NCBI GenBank assembly: GCA_964410945.1
Contig: CAYPJE010000014.1
Coordinates: 6,726 to 70,725 of the forward strand
Source: CAYPJE01 sp964410945
GTDB lineage: Bacteria; Fidelibacterota; Marinisomatia; Marinisomatales; TCS56
Length of the DNA: 64,000 nt
Reading direction: 5' to 3'
In this document: positions 43,501-51,803 of the stretch, in pieces
Layout: every line of letters begins with the position of its first letter
Numbering within the stretch: the first letter of the stretch is position 1
The notes under the pieces: model-generated
Told to the model about the DNA's origin: nothing
Databases searched by the model: none
What the model saw: the letters and a program-made list of their open reading frames with translations, nothing else
Position numbers and translations under genes: made by a program

Positions 43501-43645
43501 TGCCAATATGAAAATACAGCAAGATAATGACGAGGTAGTTGATCGCCTGGAAAGCGTTGAGAATGCAGTCCGATCAATTAAGTTTCCCTCTGCTAAAGAT
43601 ATTGCCAGAGCCACGGCCAATCATAACAGGGGTAGGATGAACTGA
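40550..43645 (+). CDS. Tape measure protein (TP901 family)
   Basis: 1031 residues from GTG 40550, with GGAG eight bases upstream. N-terminal region with a membrane-like segment (VLSLYLGFQMLSGG) and the TP901-type core (SKVQAVSGATREEW...YTATEVGQLQIEYSKLGFS...LASATGEDLATSA). A very long coiled coil with repeated E/Q/K-rich helices follows, and a C-terminal hydrophobic part with TGEEGPELMWLPPGTDVY. Tape measure length sets tail length; at roughly 0.15 nm per residue this predicts a tail near 150 nm. Confidence 0.92.
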   Translation: MDNNQLAIAIKLKLKEAEKGLKELQRDFDQFADQAGHDIDRTDKKAKKLTGSIVKWGAGVLSLYLGFQMLSGGIQDTVRVGESFAATMSKVQAVSGATREEWLQLEQDALRLGSSTRYTATEVGQLQIEYSKLGFSAQEILKVAEGTLYLASATGEDLATSASVAGGVLRAYNYEADQTNRVTDVMAKLFSSSAQDLQKFKVGMSQSGTVSQQAGLAIEDTSALLGVLSDRNVRAETTGTGVRNILLMLNEEGSKLNTVLGGSVSSYDELIERLGLAAENEQVFEEAMKAVGRENAVVFSTLVENIDAVDLLRTGLQQADGSAKSMAKTMEDNLRGAMTEMKSATEGLQIQFFKTFDKQLTAGIRKITEFTQLTTEWIKQPMAEQLEQERIKLNGLVMAITTTNTNQELRNQLIQDLQDKYPDFLENLNTEALTNEDLADRLRDVNEQMIQNTLLKGKENELATIRKAEADSLDELIILKQKFGETIAGDESSYNLEIDKTRELTEQYQDMRYELENYAREKYGSVVWARDEVAALEKAYWDVIIAEREYQEAHSVTGEKLEEIIAVKKELGLLTNEEAAQYLSIEELMAKMTDEQKEHAQSLLDSFQGVPYSIEHTENQVRQYYLTTIEAKDGTDDLTDSLINQMEYMKEYTSITDYMNSVQKVGYAQAIKYNQAKLAAVEKAIESGTLENEELQKAEKLRDALMLKDIQLNDQAAADKKKTIETINTLDSKSLATKLEKLNTEEEALLTHLDSLNISNEEYARRDLEIRKFYADERVRLEAETVQKELDQKEMKAQREYELGLMSGIQYLQFLHEKDQAHQKMLADGLISEEKYDELKNEIGQQSLQVAMKRFDRLRMGFKEFLKGEAQDFLTAQQIKLFGKLAEIMAQGGATLGSSLVVSLPLYGLGIAALEIAKGKIAQLYTGVRDFEGGWAMTGEEGPELMWLPPGTDVYSHPETQRMLGESAVFNRVHNTNVANQESIANMKIQQDNDEVVDRLESVENAVRSIKFPSAKDIARATANHNRGRMN

Positions 43646-45183
43646 TGGTCCCCAATATCCTACATAATGGACAGGATATCACCAGGTATGTATTAGAGGA
43701 TGATTTCCCGGATTACCTGGAGGAATCATTTAAGGGGACTGGATATTTTGATGTACAACTGGCTTCGGTAACATTTAAGATATTGACTAGTGTTACTGGG
43801 ATATCGCTTATTAGAAAAGATCGGATAACATTTACTGAACCTGGCTCCGGAGTAATCATACTTAATGGATATATTGATAGCATTGAAGATGAGCTATCAG
43901 AGACCCCATCGATAACTGTATTTCCCCTGGCTTTGCTTCTTAAGGATACGATTGTTGGGGAATTGATTAACACGGACGATGATGAAGAAGAAATATATGA
44001 GTATGATACCGGTATGGCCATTAATGTCCGGGATAATATTTCAGCTATCCTGAAACAGGTAAATTCAAAGGAAAATACATCTTTTAAGGTTACGTCCACC
44101 AGTTGTCCCGATCCGGTCGATATGGGCGAAAAAAAGCGGTTTTTTGGGAATATTCTCAAGAGCTTCGAGCAAGGTGGCTTTCTGTTTGGCATCATCCAGC
44201 TAATATTCAGTTTTTTAGATGGTATCGATATCCGGAAGAAATCAGATGCCTATTATATTATACAGAGGGACGCAGGCTTTTTTAAGAAGACCTGGATCGA
44301 AAAGGGAGATTGGCTGAATATTAAAATTTTGGGTACTAAAATAAAAGTCCCCGGATCGGATATCAAACTAACTACCCTGGGAGCTGAGTATAAAGTATAT
44401 AGATGTGTAAACGGTGGTCTAGAATATGTGACTACCCATGACTGGGCTCCCCTGCCTCCATTTGCAGAGGCTGTACCAGTCAGCATGAAATCCCTGTATG
44501 GTGATAAGCACACAAGCAATACCACTCAAAATGTCACATCAGGTAAGGTTAAGTCGTTCCTATATGAAACCAAGTACAATTCTTATCCAGAAATCATTGC
44601 CGGATTTGACCTGGATGGTGAGAACAGCTATTTCCTGGCCACTGCTAAGAAAAAGTGGAATACATCAAAACATACCCTGGTTTTATCGTTTGAAACGCCC
44701 TTTGATTTTAAATACTGGTGTACTTACCGGGATGCTGCTGCCTGGGAGATAATCAGGGAGTTGGCCATAGTTACTGATCGATGGTTATATGTGGATGAAA
44801 ATGGTTTAGTCTATCTGTTGCCACGATCAAGTAGTATCGGGGATGTGACGGTACCAGCGAGAAATATTGAAGAGTTAAACCGGAAGCGTCATAAAGAGAT
44901 TGAATATGATCTCAATTTGACCAGGTACGAAGAAAATGACGGGCAGGTTTATTCATATGGAATACGTCTCAGGAAAAATGAATTAGAGGCAATCCGGAAA
45001 GTCTACCGGGAGCGGTTCCAGGGGGAACGGGTTGAAGATACAATAAAAATCATTAAATCGTCACAATCGATTGGATTAATGAAAAATATAATAATCGATG
45101 GTGAGGACCATGGATTGATTATAAGTAAAGGTCGTTCATTGCTTGAGTCAGGAATCGAAGTGAAGGCGGAGAGCTATGTATAA
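43645..45183 (+). CDS. Tail tip protein, distal-tail/baseplate-hub-like
   Basis: 512 residues, starting on the last base of the tape measure gene. NILHNGQDITRYVLEDDFPD at the N-terminus is the type of opening seen in distal tail or gp27-like hub proteins of siphoviruses, followed by beta-rich domains (IILNGYIDSIEDEL) and a C-terminal part with KRHKEIEYDLNLTRYEEN. Assigned by position after the tape measure; no catalytic domain is seen. Confidence 0.6.
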   Translation: MVPNILHNGQDITRYVLEDDFPDYLEESFKGTGYFDVQLASVTFKILTSVTGISLIRKDRITFTEPGSGVIILNGYIDSIEDELSETPSITVFPLALLLKDTIVGELINTDDDEEEIYEYDTGMAINVRDNISAILKQVNSKENTSFKVTSTSCPDPVDMGEKKRFFGNILKSFEQGGFLFGIIQLIFSFLDGIDIRKKSDAYYIIQRDAGFFKKTWIEKGDWLNIKILGTKIKVPGSDIKLTTLGAEYKVYRCVNGGLEYVTTHDWAPLPPFAEAVPVSMKSLYGDKHTSNTTQNVTSGKVKSFLYETKYNSYPEIIAGFDLDGENSYFLATAKKKWNTSKHTLVLSFETPFDFKYWCTYRDAAAWEIIRELAIVTDRWLYVDENGLVYLLPRSSSIGDVTVPARNIEELNRKRHKEIEYDLNLTRYEENDGQVYSYGIRLRKNELEAIRKVYRERFQGERVEDTIKIIKSSQSIGLMKNIIIDGEDHGLIISKGRSLLESGIEVKAESYV

Positions 45184-45625
45184 AGGAGTAGGTCCACCAG
45201 CCCTGGTTTGGGGAAACACAGTTCTTGAGCTTCCACAGCCAACAAAAACCAGTGATGATGAGTACAAACCAGAGACAGTGTATCATAAGAATATTCTAAA
45301 GGAGATTATCCCTGGGGAACAGCAGTGGAGATACGATAATAAATATGAATTCGCTAAGCTGCCACAAAATACCTTGGATACTCTGTTGGCTATCAACAAC
45401 AGAACATCTGTTGTCAAATGGATTCCTCATATTGATTTTCCAACAATCAGGTATGATGTGATAATCGAGGTGGTTCCTAAGAATGTGAAGGGGTTAATTC
45501 ATGTGGACACGGCCACGATCACAGTTAAGGGAGTATTCCCCATTTATAAGAAACCAACAATTGATAATATGATCACTGGAGTTATACCCACCCGAATCGG
45601 ATTTATTAAAGGAGAAGACCAATGA
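45176..45625 (+). CDS. Tail tip accessory protein, unknown
   Basis: 149 residues, beta-rich, overlapping its neighbours by eight and four bases. GPPALVWGNTVLELPQP and the later VVKWIPHIDFPTIRYDVIIEVVP look like a small structural domain. Part of the tail tip module by position. Confidence 0.5.
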   Translation: MYKGVGPPALVWGNTVLELPQPTKTSDDEYKPETVYHKNILKEIIPGEQQWRYDNKYEFAKLPQNTLDTLLAINNRTSVVKWIPHIDFPTIRYDVIIEVVPKNVKGLIHVDTATITVKGVFPIYKKPTIDNMITGVIPTRIGFIKGEDQ

Positions 45626-46317
45626 TTGGAAGGTTTAGTTTTGGACTACTGGGTACCAGTCTGCAGGAAGCACTGGCTGGTTTGGAAGTTAAAATTAAGG
45701 ATGAGCGTACTGAACAGTTTATCGCTAGTACTAACCCAGTAGCTGAGCAATTAAAGATTATTGATAATCATGATGGGGCCTACTATGTAGATGGCTGGAC
45801 GATGAGCATATTTTCTGTCTATGTTGGATCGGATGAAGTCCCCCAGGAGGAACTTCAATACCAGGTACCAAATAATGATCAGGTCTTGACGCACATTGAA
45901 GATGCAGACAGTCACCGTGTGATTGATGATGAGAGCGTGGCAGCCGATAAACTATGGTCAGCAGATAAAATCAATACTGAGCTTGGGGGTAAATCTGATA
46001 GTAACCATGCCCACGATTATTCTCCTTCAGATCATAATCACAATGAGGATTATTCAGATATCAATCACGACCATTCTGGAGTATATGCCACAGCAGATCA
46101 TACCCATTCAGATGATGTAGCAAGCCTCAATCCTTTGTCTGCCCATCTTGCCCTGTCAGAGGAAAACGTGGGAAAAATTTATCATTATGATGCCGGAAGG
46201 ACTGCTCAGGTTGGAACATCAGGTATATATGCTGTCGTTAAAACTGGTGGGGCTGGTGATGTTGTAAGGCTTACCCTAGCCGAATCTACCTGGGATTATA
46301 GCGCTGGAGGCACCTAG
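45622..46317 (+). CDS. Tail fibre/tip protein with His-rich HxH repeats
   Basis: 231 residues. An N-terminal domain is followed by a linker (DADSHRVIDDESVAADKLWSA) and a stretch with repeated HAHDYS, DHNHNED, NHDHSG and DHTHSDD, and a compact C-terminal domain. Repeated HxH in trimeric phage fibres and spikes binds iron or other metals along the axis. Last gene of the late block before the right end. Confidence 0.72.
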   Translation: MIGRFSFGLLGTSLQEALAGLEVKIKDERTEQFIASTNPVAEQLKIIDNHDGAYYVDGWTMSIFSVYVGSDEVPQEELQYQVPNNDQVLTHIEDADSHRVIDDESVAADKLWSADKINTELGGKSDSNHAHDYSPSDHNHNEDYSDINHDHSGVYATADHTHSDDVASLNPLSAHLALSEENVGKIYHYDAGRTAQVGTSGIYAVVKTGGAGDVVRLTLAESTWDYSAGGT

Positions 46318-46318
46318 A

Positions 46319-46451
46319 AGCTCATTTAATTGCCATTGAATGGCTGATTAAACCCGGTTTAAATTGCGATTAAGGCAGGCCCTATGACAGATTGGCATCA
46401 TGGGGCGAAACAAAGTTGGTGTAAAAAAGTCTCATTTCAAATGCGCAATCA
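46319..46451. repeat. Prophage right end with inverted end repeat
   Basis: AGTCTCATTTCAA (46428-46440) is the inverted copy of the left-end motif TTGAACTGAGACT with one mismatch, and CA lies 11 bases beyond it (46450-46451), mirroring the left end. A weaker related word, AGCTCATTT, is at 46319-46327, just after the last phage gene. Confidence 0.6.
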
Positions 46452-46485
46452 TAATAAATTATTTTTATTTCACGAAAAAATTTTT

Positions 46486-46511
46486 AACCTTTTCTGCCAC
46501 CGACAGTCTAA
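46486..46511 (+). promoter_or_regulatory. ECF-type promoter of the sigma operon
   Basis: AACC (46486-46489) and GTCTAA (46506-46511) are 16 bases apart, the usual form of ECF sigma promoters (AAC -35, GTC -10), 14 bases before the sigma gene start. An A/T-rich run lies directly upstream. Autoregulation by the encoded sigma is therefore likely. The prophage ends 34 bases before the -35 element. Confidence 0.65.
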
Positions 46512-46525
46512 TCGGGCGTAAATGA

Positions 46526-47050
46526 ATGAGAAGCGACCATGAAATCATTAAAGCCTTTCAAAATGGAAACCAGTCTGCGTTTGATGAACTCGTGCGTCGC
46601 TACCTGCCCCAGGTTTACCAGTTTTTCGCTGCTTTTACAAAAGATGAGATGGAAGCCGATGACCTGGCGCAGGAAGTTTTTCTCAAATTGTATAAAAGCC
46701 TGGGCAAATTCCGTTTTGAAGCTGAATTCAGTACCTATCTGTATCGAATCAATGTCAATCAGGCCAACAGCTATTTTCGCCGCAATCGCTGGAGAAATCT
46801 ACTGCACCTGGATGAGGTGCCTGAGGTTGAGACGCCCCATGTTGATGCCAATCGCGATTTCGATACCGAACAGCTGTGGACCGAGATTGGAAAGCTGCCG
46901 AAGCGTCAGCGGATGATAATGATGTTACGCGTCGGACAGAAAATGCCCTACAGTGATATTGCCGGAATTTTGGATATGTCGGTTAACTCGGCCAAGGTGA
47001 ATTATCACCATGCCGTAAATAATCTGAAACAGAAATTGGGACAAAATTGA
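46526..47050 (+). CDS. ECF-family RNA polymerase sigma factor
   Basis: 174 residues with sigma region 2 (FDELVRRYLPQVYQFFAAFT...EADDLAQEVFLKLYKSLGKF) and region 4 (LPKRQRMIMMLRVGQKMPYSDIAGILDMSVNSAKVNYHHAV). It lacks region 3 as ECF sigmas do. The following gene is a single-span membrane protein, the usual place of an anti-sigma factor. Confidence 0.93.
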   Translation: MRSDHEIIKAFQNGNQSAFDELVRRYLPQVYQFFAAFTKDEMEADDLAQEVFLKLYKSLGKFRFEAEFSTYLYRINVNQANSYFRRNRWRNLLHLDEVPEVETPHVDANRDFDTEQLWTEIGKLPKRQRMIMMLRVGQKMPYSDIAGILDMSVNSAKVNYHHAVNNLKQKLGQN

Positions 47051-47051
47051 T

Positions 47052-47429
47052 ATGAATTTTGATACTCGATTAACAGAAATGAAACTTCCGAATCGACAAC
47101 TTCCGGACAGTGGCGATTTCATCGAGCGATTTCATTCGCGCCGCAATGACTGGCAGAACAGACGACAGACTTTACGCTCGGCACTTATTGCCGGCGTGAT
47201 GGTTCTGGCAATAGGAATCATGAGTCAGTTCCAGATCCAGTCAACCAATCAGCATTTGGCCCACCTGGATGCGACCTATTTATCACCTGGCGATTTGATA
47301 GAGACCGAGCAATTTATCAGCGAGGCCGTCTATTATTTGATTTCCAATTCAGATGATGTCTGGAGTACGGTGGCCTTTTTGGATGAAATTGAATATGGAA
47401 TTACCATGGGAAATGAGGCTATACAATGA
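47052..47429 (+). CDS. Single-span membrane protein, probable anti-sigma factor
   Basis: 125 residues, one base after the sigma gene. About 40 cytoplasmic residues, a membrane helix (ALIAGVMVLAIGIM) and an extracytoplasmic domain of about 65. No zinc-binding anti-sigma motif is present, so the role rests on position and topology. Confidence 0.6.
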   Translation: MNFDTRLTEMKLPNRQLPDSGDFIERFHSRRNDWQNRRQTLRSALIAGVMVLAIGIMSQFQIQSTNQHLAHLDATYLSPGDLIETEQFISEAVYYLISNSDDVWSTVAFLDEIEYGITMGNEAIQ

Positions 47430-47950
47430 AAAAAATGATAATAATACTGTTGATTCTGCAAATAGGCAGTCTTTTTGCCCAGCCTGGTAATCGCCGCACA
47501 CGGATGGGGAACCAGGGGCCAGGTGTCAACCGCACCCCTGGAATGGTAAATCAGATGCCCAGAACCAATCGTATGGAATCATTGATGATCTGGCGCATGA
47601 CCGAAGAGTTACAGCTTACGCCGGAGCAATCCCAGCAGCTATTTCCGGTAATGCAGAAATACCGCGATGAAATCGATGCCATCGATAAACTTCGTACGGA
47701 AAAAGGGCAGGCTATATTCAGCCGGGCAATCCGCGATGTTGAAATTAGTGAAGAGGAATTTGCCAGTTTCCTGGAAGAAAAGAGAGCTTTTGATGTTCAA
47801 AAGATCGAATTGCGAACCGCGTACATTAAGAGTCTGGAGAGTATCCTGACCATTGAGCAACGGGTCAGATTACTTTATTTCGATGAGAAATTTAAAGCAG
47901 AACTCCAGCGCAATATAAAACAGCGCTGGGATGCAGTACAGTATAAATAA
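47426..47950 (+). CDS. Spy/CpxP-like LTxxQ periplasmic protein
   Basis: 174 residues. Signal peptide, a Gly/Arg/Asn-rich linker, then helices with LTPEQSQQL and LTIEQRVRL, the LTxxQ pair of the Spy/CpxP family, periplasmic chaperones or stress sensors. It overlaps the preceding gene by four bases. In FCB bacteria such a protein often accompanies an ECF sigma factor as envelope-stress sensor. Confidence 0.75.
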   Translation: MKKMIIILLILQIGSLFAQPGNRRTRMGNQGPGVNRTPGMVNQMPRTNRMESLMIWRMTEELQLTPEQSQQLFPVMQKYRDEIDAIDKLRTEKGQAIFSRAIRDVEISEEEFASFLEEKRAFDVQKIELRTAYIKSLESILTIEQRVRLLYFDEKFKAELQRNIKQRWDAVQYK

Positions 47951-48013
47951 AGCGACTGAATAATCCGCCTGAAGGTTTGAAAGTCCAATTAATAATGTAA
48001 ATAAGGAGTAACG

Positions 48014-49003
48014 ATGAGAAAGTTATCAATCCTAATAATGATCTTCGCGTTGTTTATAACCTGGGGATGCGAAGATTCCGGCCAGGATGTGGTTAATATT
48101 GAGACCCAACTGTTGCGGTTGATCGATTCCGACGAAACCCTGAGTCTGGATGGTCTGGACGATGGTGAAGCAGTGGAAGGTGATTACGAATCAGGACTGG
48201 ATCAACCGGGGAATTACAAGGTACTTGGCGATACCCTCGATCCTGAAAGCGGGCTGCGCGTCCGTGTGGGACGGATGATCACCGGTGTGGACCGGACGGT
48301 TGAATTTTCCGATACCGAAGCCGACACCATCTATGGTACGGTTACCAGAACAGTATCCGGTTATTACCTGATATCATACCTTGACACCACACTTTCGGAA
48401 CGGCAGGTATGGGAAAAACCGTTTACCAGCGATTTTCAACGCAAGGTACGGTTCATAGCCAATGATACCCCCGATGATACGACCGACAATGATTACAAAA
48501 TCAATGCTGTCTCGATTGGTATTGGAGTAACGGGATCAAAAGTCGATATTGTCAAACTTGATATTTTTGACGCTGACAATTCCGTCTTGCTTTACAGCTT
48601 CGAAGGTGACCTTCTGAATCAGTTTATCGACCGTGAGTCGTTATCGACCTTTGATGCCTGGAACGAATTGCGAGTTGAAGTGACAGTAACCAACCTGGGC
48701 CCGGAATTCGATCATAACAGTGGTGAAGCGGTCATGCTGCACTACGGTCTCAATCGTATCTCAAAGGGCCGGCGGACGTTGAATGACATGGGAGAAGATC
48801 CCGATGTTACTGCTCTGGATAATGTTTTCACCGGTTATTGGTTTACACATGGCCCCGGCTTGAATGGAGCCATGCAGCGTCATCGTCAACGCAATTTCCG
48901 CAGCTTTGTGGATGTGGTTGATCTGGCATCGATTTTTACGGAGGATGAAGCCGTCCATTCCGTCAACTGGGCTATTCCATACACAATTGTATATAACAAC
49001 TAG
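48014..49003 (+). CDS. Putative lipoprotein of the sigma operon
   Basis: 329 residues with signal peptide and lipobox-like ITWGC. The mature part is beta-rich (RVRVGRMITGVDRTVEFSDTEADTI...) with no recognised domain. AAGGAG precedes the start; a strong terminator follows, so it closes the sigma operon and may be its regulated product. Confidence 0.65.
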   Translation: MRKLSILIMIFALFITWGCEDSGQDVVNIETQLLRLIDSDETLSLDGLDDGEAVEGDYESGLDQPGNYKVLGDTLDPESGLRVRVGRMITGVDRTVEFSDTEADTIYGTVTRTVSGYYLISYLDTTLSERQVWEKPFTSDFQRKVRFIANDTPDDTTDNDYKINAVSIGIGVTGSKVDIVKLDIFDADNSVLLYSFEGDLLNQFIDRESLSTFDAWNELRVEVTVTNLGPEFDHNSGEAVMLHYGLNRISKGRRTLNDMGEDPDVTALDNVFTGYWFTHGPGLNGAMQRHRQRNFRSFVDVVDLASIFTEDEAVHSVNWAIPYTIVYNN

Positions 49004-49032
49004 TAGCGTATACTATCCTGCTATCCTGAAAA

Positions 49033-49061
49033 GCGCCACCATGCCCCGGTGGCGCTTTTTT
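49033..49061 (+). terminator. Intrinsic terminator of the sigma operon
   Basis: GCGCCACC-ATGCCCC-GGTGGCGC followed by TTTTTT, 30 bases after the lipoprotein stop codon. Confidence 0.9.
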
Positions 49062-49193
49062 CTTAATAAAATTGCATAAAAATGCTTTCCCCGGTATATC
49101 CGGACACCAGTAACTTTGGCTCCTGTTTTTAACACTATAGAATAGTCTAGATAAAAATATTTAAGCTTATTAAATAAGGTTACGAGGTCCGCG

Positions 49194-50063
49194 ATGTACG
49201 AAATAGTCGAAGCACGCTTTCTGGCCCAGGACATTAAATTATTCAAGATTCTAGCCCCCCCGATTGCCAAGAAAAGAAAAGCAGGTCAATTTGTAATTCT
49301 CCGTGTCTCCGAAACCGGTGAACGGATTCCATTGACCATCGCAGATTCCGATCCGGATAAGGGTACGGTTACGATTATTGTCCAGGGAATAGGCAAAACA
49401 ACAAAAGAATTGAATACCAAAGAAACCGGTGACATGATTACTGATGTTGCCGGGCCGCTGGGTAAACCATCCCATATCGAAAAATTCGGTACAGCCGTAA
49501 GTATTGGCGGTGGTGTGGGAACGGCAATCGCCTATCCAACTGCGGTGGCCCTGAAACAGGCCGGCAATCATGTTATTACCATTAATGGTGCCCGCTCCAG
49601 GGGTATGGTCATCCTGGAAGACGAAATGAAGGCGGTCAGTGATGAAGCATATATCACCACCGATGATGGCAGTTATGGCGTTCATGGTTTTGTGACTACC
49701 CAGCTTCAGCAGCTGATCGATTCCGGTAAAAAGATCGATTTTGTACTGGCTATTGGTCCGATCCCCATGATGCGGGCCGTAGCTGAGGTAACCCGTCCCC
49801 ATGGAATTGAAACAGTGGTCAGCTTGAATCCGATCATGGTTGACGGCACCGGTATGTGCGGTGGCTGCCGCGTTCAGGTGGGCGGTGAAGTAAAATTCGC
49901 CTGCGTTGATGGACCCGAATTCGACGCCCATGAGGTTGACTTCACTAACCTGGTCAATCGTAATCGCGTCTATCATCAACATGAGCAGAAGTCCCTGGAG
50001 GCTTACCAGCATCGCTGCCGGCTGGCGGCCCAGGCTGACGCATTACAATCCGCTTCCGTTTAA
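49194..50063 (+). CDS. nfnA: NfnA-type ferredoxin-NADP reductase subunit
   Basis: 289 residues. A ferredoxin reductase fold with FAD-binding (RIPLTIADSDPDKGT) and NAD-binding (SIGGGVGTAIAYP) parts, then the cysteine cluster MCGGCRVQVGGEVKFAC that holds [2Fe-2S]. This is the small subunit of NfnAB (also called NfnS, or sulfide dehydrogenase beta in older naming). With the next gene it couples NADH and ferredoxin oxidation to NADPH reduction by flavin-based bifurcation, reversibly. Confidence 0.88.
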   Translation: MYEIVEARFLAQDIKLFKILAPPIAKKRKAGQFVILRVSETGERIPLTIADSDPDKGTVTIIVQGIGKTTKELNTKETGDMITDVAGPLGKPSHIEKFGTAVSIGGGVGTAIAYPTAVALKQAGNHVITINGARSRGMVILEDEMKAVSDEAYITTDDGSYGVHGFVTTQLQQLIDSGKKIDFVLAIGPIPMMRAVAEVTRPHGIETVVSLNPIMVDGTGMCGGCRVQVGGEVKFACVDGPEFDAHEVDFTNLVNRNRVYHQHEQKSLEAYQHRCRLAAQADALQSASV

Positions 50064-50087
50064 CCCCTTAATGAATTTGAGATAATT

Positions 50088-51518
50088 ATGGCTGAATTCC
50101 TTCCGATTAAAGAACGGACTAAGATTTCCCGGCAGGAGATGCCGGAACAGGCACCCCTGGAACGGGCGCATAATTTTGAAGAGGTCAATCTGGGCCTGAC
50201 CCCGGAACAGGCCGTGCTGGATGCCCAGCGCTGTCTGCAATGCAAGAAACCGACCTGCATGGTGGGCTGCCCGGTGGAAGTAAAAATAATCGACTTTCTG
50301 GAACTGGTTGTACAGGAAGATTTCCTGGGAGCCGCCCGCAAGATCAAGGAAGATAATGTACTGCCGGCGATCTGTGGTCGGGTCTGTCCCCAGGAAACCC
50401 AGTGCGAAGTGGAATGTAAAATCGCCAAGAATTTCGGTGCTGTGTCAATCGGTCGTCTGGAACGTTTCGTCGCCGATTATGAAATGGCCCAGGGCGTGGA
50501 ACCGGAAATACCGCAGGTTGAGAAGCTGGGCAAGAAAATTGCCATTGTCGGCAGTGGACCGGCCGGACTCAGTTGTGCCGGCGATCTGATCAACATGGGT
50601 TACGATGTAACCGTTTTCGAAGCCCTGCACGAATTGGGCGGAGTGCTGGTCTATGGTATTCCCGAATTCCGGTTACCGAAGGAGATCGTCCGCAAGGAAG
50701 TCAACAACCTGCGCAAGATGGGTGTGGAATTCAAAACAAATATGGTTATCGGAGCCACTTACACCATCGATGAACTGATGCAGGAAGAAAGCTACAGCGC
50801 CGTATTTGTGGCGGTGGGAGCCGGACTGCCCTGGTTCATGAATATCCCCGGTGAAAAACTGGCCGGTGTCTATTCCGCCAATGAATTCCTGACCCGCGTC
50901 AACCTGATGAAGGCCTACAAATTTCCTGATTACGATTCACCGATCCTGGACTGCTATGATAAAAACGTTGCTGTTTTCGGTGGCGGAAATGTGGCCATGG
51001 ATGCGGTGCGTACGGCCCTGCGGCTGGGTGCCAAATCGGCCACTATCTATTACCGCCGTTCCGAAGCGGAAATGCCGGCCCGGGAAGAGGAGATTCATCA
51101 TGCCAAGGATGAGGGCGTTGAATTCGAGATGCTTACCACCCCGATCGAGCTGCTGGGCGATGAGAACGAACGCCTGCACTCGATGAAATGCATCCGCATG
51201 GAACTGGGTGAACCGGATGCTTCCGGCCGCCGTCGTCCCGTGCCGATCGAAGATTCCGAATATATTGTGCCGGTTGACATTGCCGTCGTTTCCATCGGCA
51301 ATGGTTCCAATCCGTTGATCAGCCAGACCACCCCGGAGATCGATACCAATAAGTGGGGTAACATCGTAGCTGATGATGATACCATGAAAACCTCCAAGGA
51401 AGGTGTATTCGCCGGTGGTGATATCGTTACTGGTGGTGCCACCGTGATCCTGGCCATGGGCGCCGGACGCAAAGCGGCCCGCGGGATTCATGAGTACCTG
51501 ACTGAGGGCAGCTGGTAA
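50088..51518 (+). CDS. nfnB: NfnB-type (glutamate synthase small subunit-like) flavoprotein
   Basis: 476 residues. N-terminal [4Fe-4S] cysteines (RCLQCKKPTCMVGC, ICGRVCPQETQCEVEC), then FAD-binding (AIVGSGPAGLSCAGDL) and NADPH-binding (VAVFGGGNVAMDAVRTA) Rossmann motifs and the closing FAGGDIVTGGATVI. The family includes GltD; linkage to nfnA 24 bases upstream identifies it as NfnB. Confidence 0.9.
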   Translation: MAEFLPIKERTKISRQEMPEQAPLERAHNFEEVNLGLTPEQAVLDAQRCLQCKKPTCMVGCPVEVKIIDFLELVVQEDFLGAARKIKEDNVLPAICGRVCPQETQCEVECKIAKNFGAVSIGRLERFVADYEMAQGVEPEIPQVEKLGKKIAIVGSGPAGLSCAGDLINMGYDVTVFEALHELGGVLVYGIPEFRLPKEIVRKEVNNLRKMGVEFKTNMVIGATYTIDELMQEESYSAVFVAVGAGLPWFMNIPGEKLAGVYSANEFLTRVNLMKAYKFPDYDSPILDCYDKNVAVFGGGNVAMDAVRTALRLGAKSATIYYRRSEAEMPAREEEIHHAKDEGVEFEMLTTPIELLGDENERLHSMKCIRMELGEPDASGRRRPVPIEDSEYIVPVDIAVVSIGNGSNPLISQTTPEIDTNKWGNIVADDDTMKTSKEGVFAGGDIVTGGATVILAMGAGRKAARGIHEYLTEGSW

Positions 51519-51542
51519 GACCGGGCATTAGTCATTTAAAAA

Positions 51543-51566
51543 GCCACTCATTTGAGTGGCTTTTTT
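51543..51566 (+). terminator. Intrinsic terminator of nfnAB
   Basis: GCCACTC-ATTT-GAGTGGC followed by TTTTTT, 24 bases after the nfnB stop codon; an A-rich run before it makes it potentially bidirectional. Confidence 0.9.
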
Positions 51567-51600
51567 GTCAATGGTCAGTAGTCAACGGTCAAAAGATGGC

Positions 51601-51680
51601 GTCATGCTGAGCTTGTCGAAGTATGATTGCCACTTGATATATATTATATAAGACTCACCATTCGACAGGCTCAGGGTGAC
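51601..51680. repeat. Intergenic palindromic repeat, copy 2
   Basis: GTCATGCTGAGCTTGTCGAA (51601-51620) and TTCGACAGGCTCAGGGTGAC (51661-51680) are near-perfect reverse complements 40 bases apart, of the same family as 7458-7534. The loop is A+T-rich. Confidence 0.8.
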
Positions 51681-51803
51681 ATGGCACCGGGATTTACCTA
51701 ATTATTCAAACCGTTGGCTACCTGTATTCAGTATTTTTAACCCACGACTGAAATCGTAGACTCATTGATCAGAATACAATCGACGGATTTATCTGTGAAA
51801 TAA

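Larger units (their letters stand above)
16118..46451. mobile_element. Mu-like transposable prophage with siphovirus-type tail, apparently complete
   Basis: The element carries a DDE transposase and its AAA+ partner, GemA, DUF3164, a gp27/TerL/DUF935 portal/gpG/gp36/gp37 set, protease, capsid, lysis and tail genes. It has a tape measure but no sheath or baseplate genes, so the tail is non-contractile as in B3 and D3112. The ends are placed where a 13-base motif TTGAA(C/A)TGAGACT occurs in inverted orientation at both sides, with TG and CA each exactly 11 bases outside it (16118 and 46451). The flanking five bases are AAATA and TAATA, an imperfect match, so the ends could be off by some bases. 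Confidence 0.85.

Noticed and set aside
16125..46444. Alternative prophage ends directly at the TGAAC/TTTCA words
   Set aside because: The flanking bases would be ACACT and AATGC, with no resemblance to a target duplication; the ends 12 bases further out give a four-of-five match.
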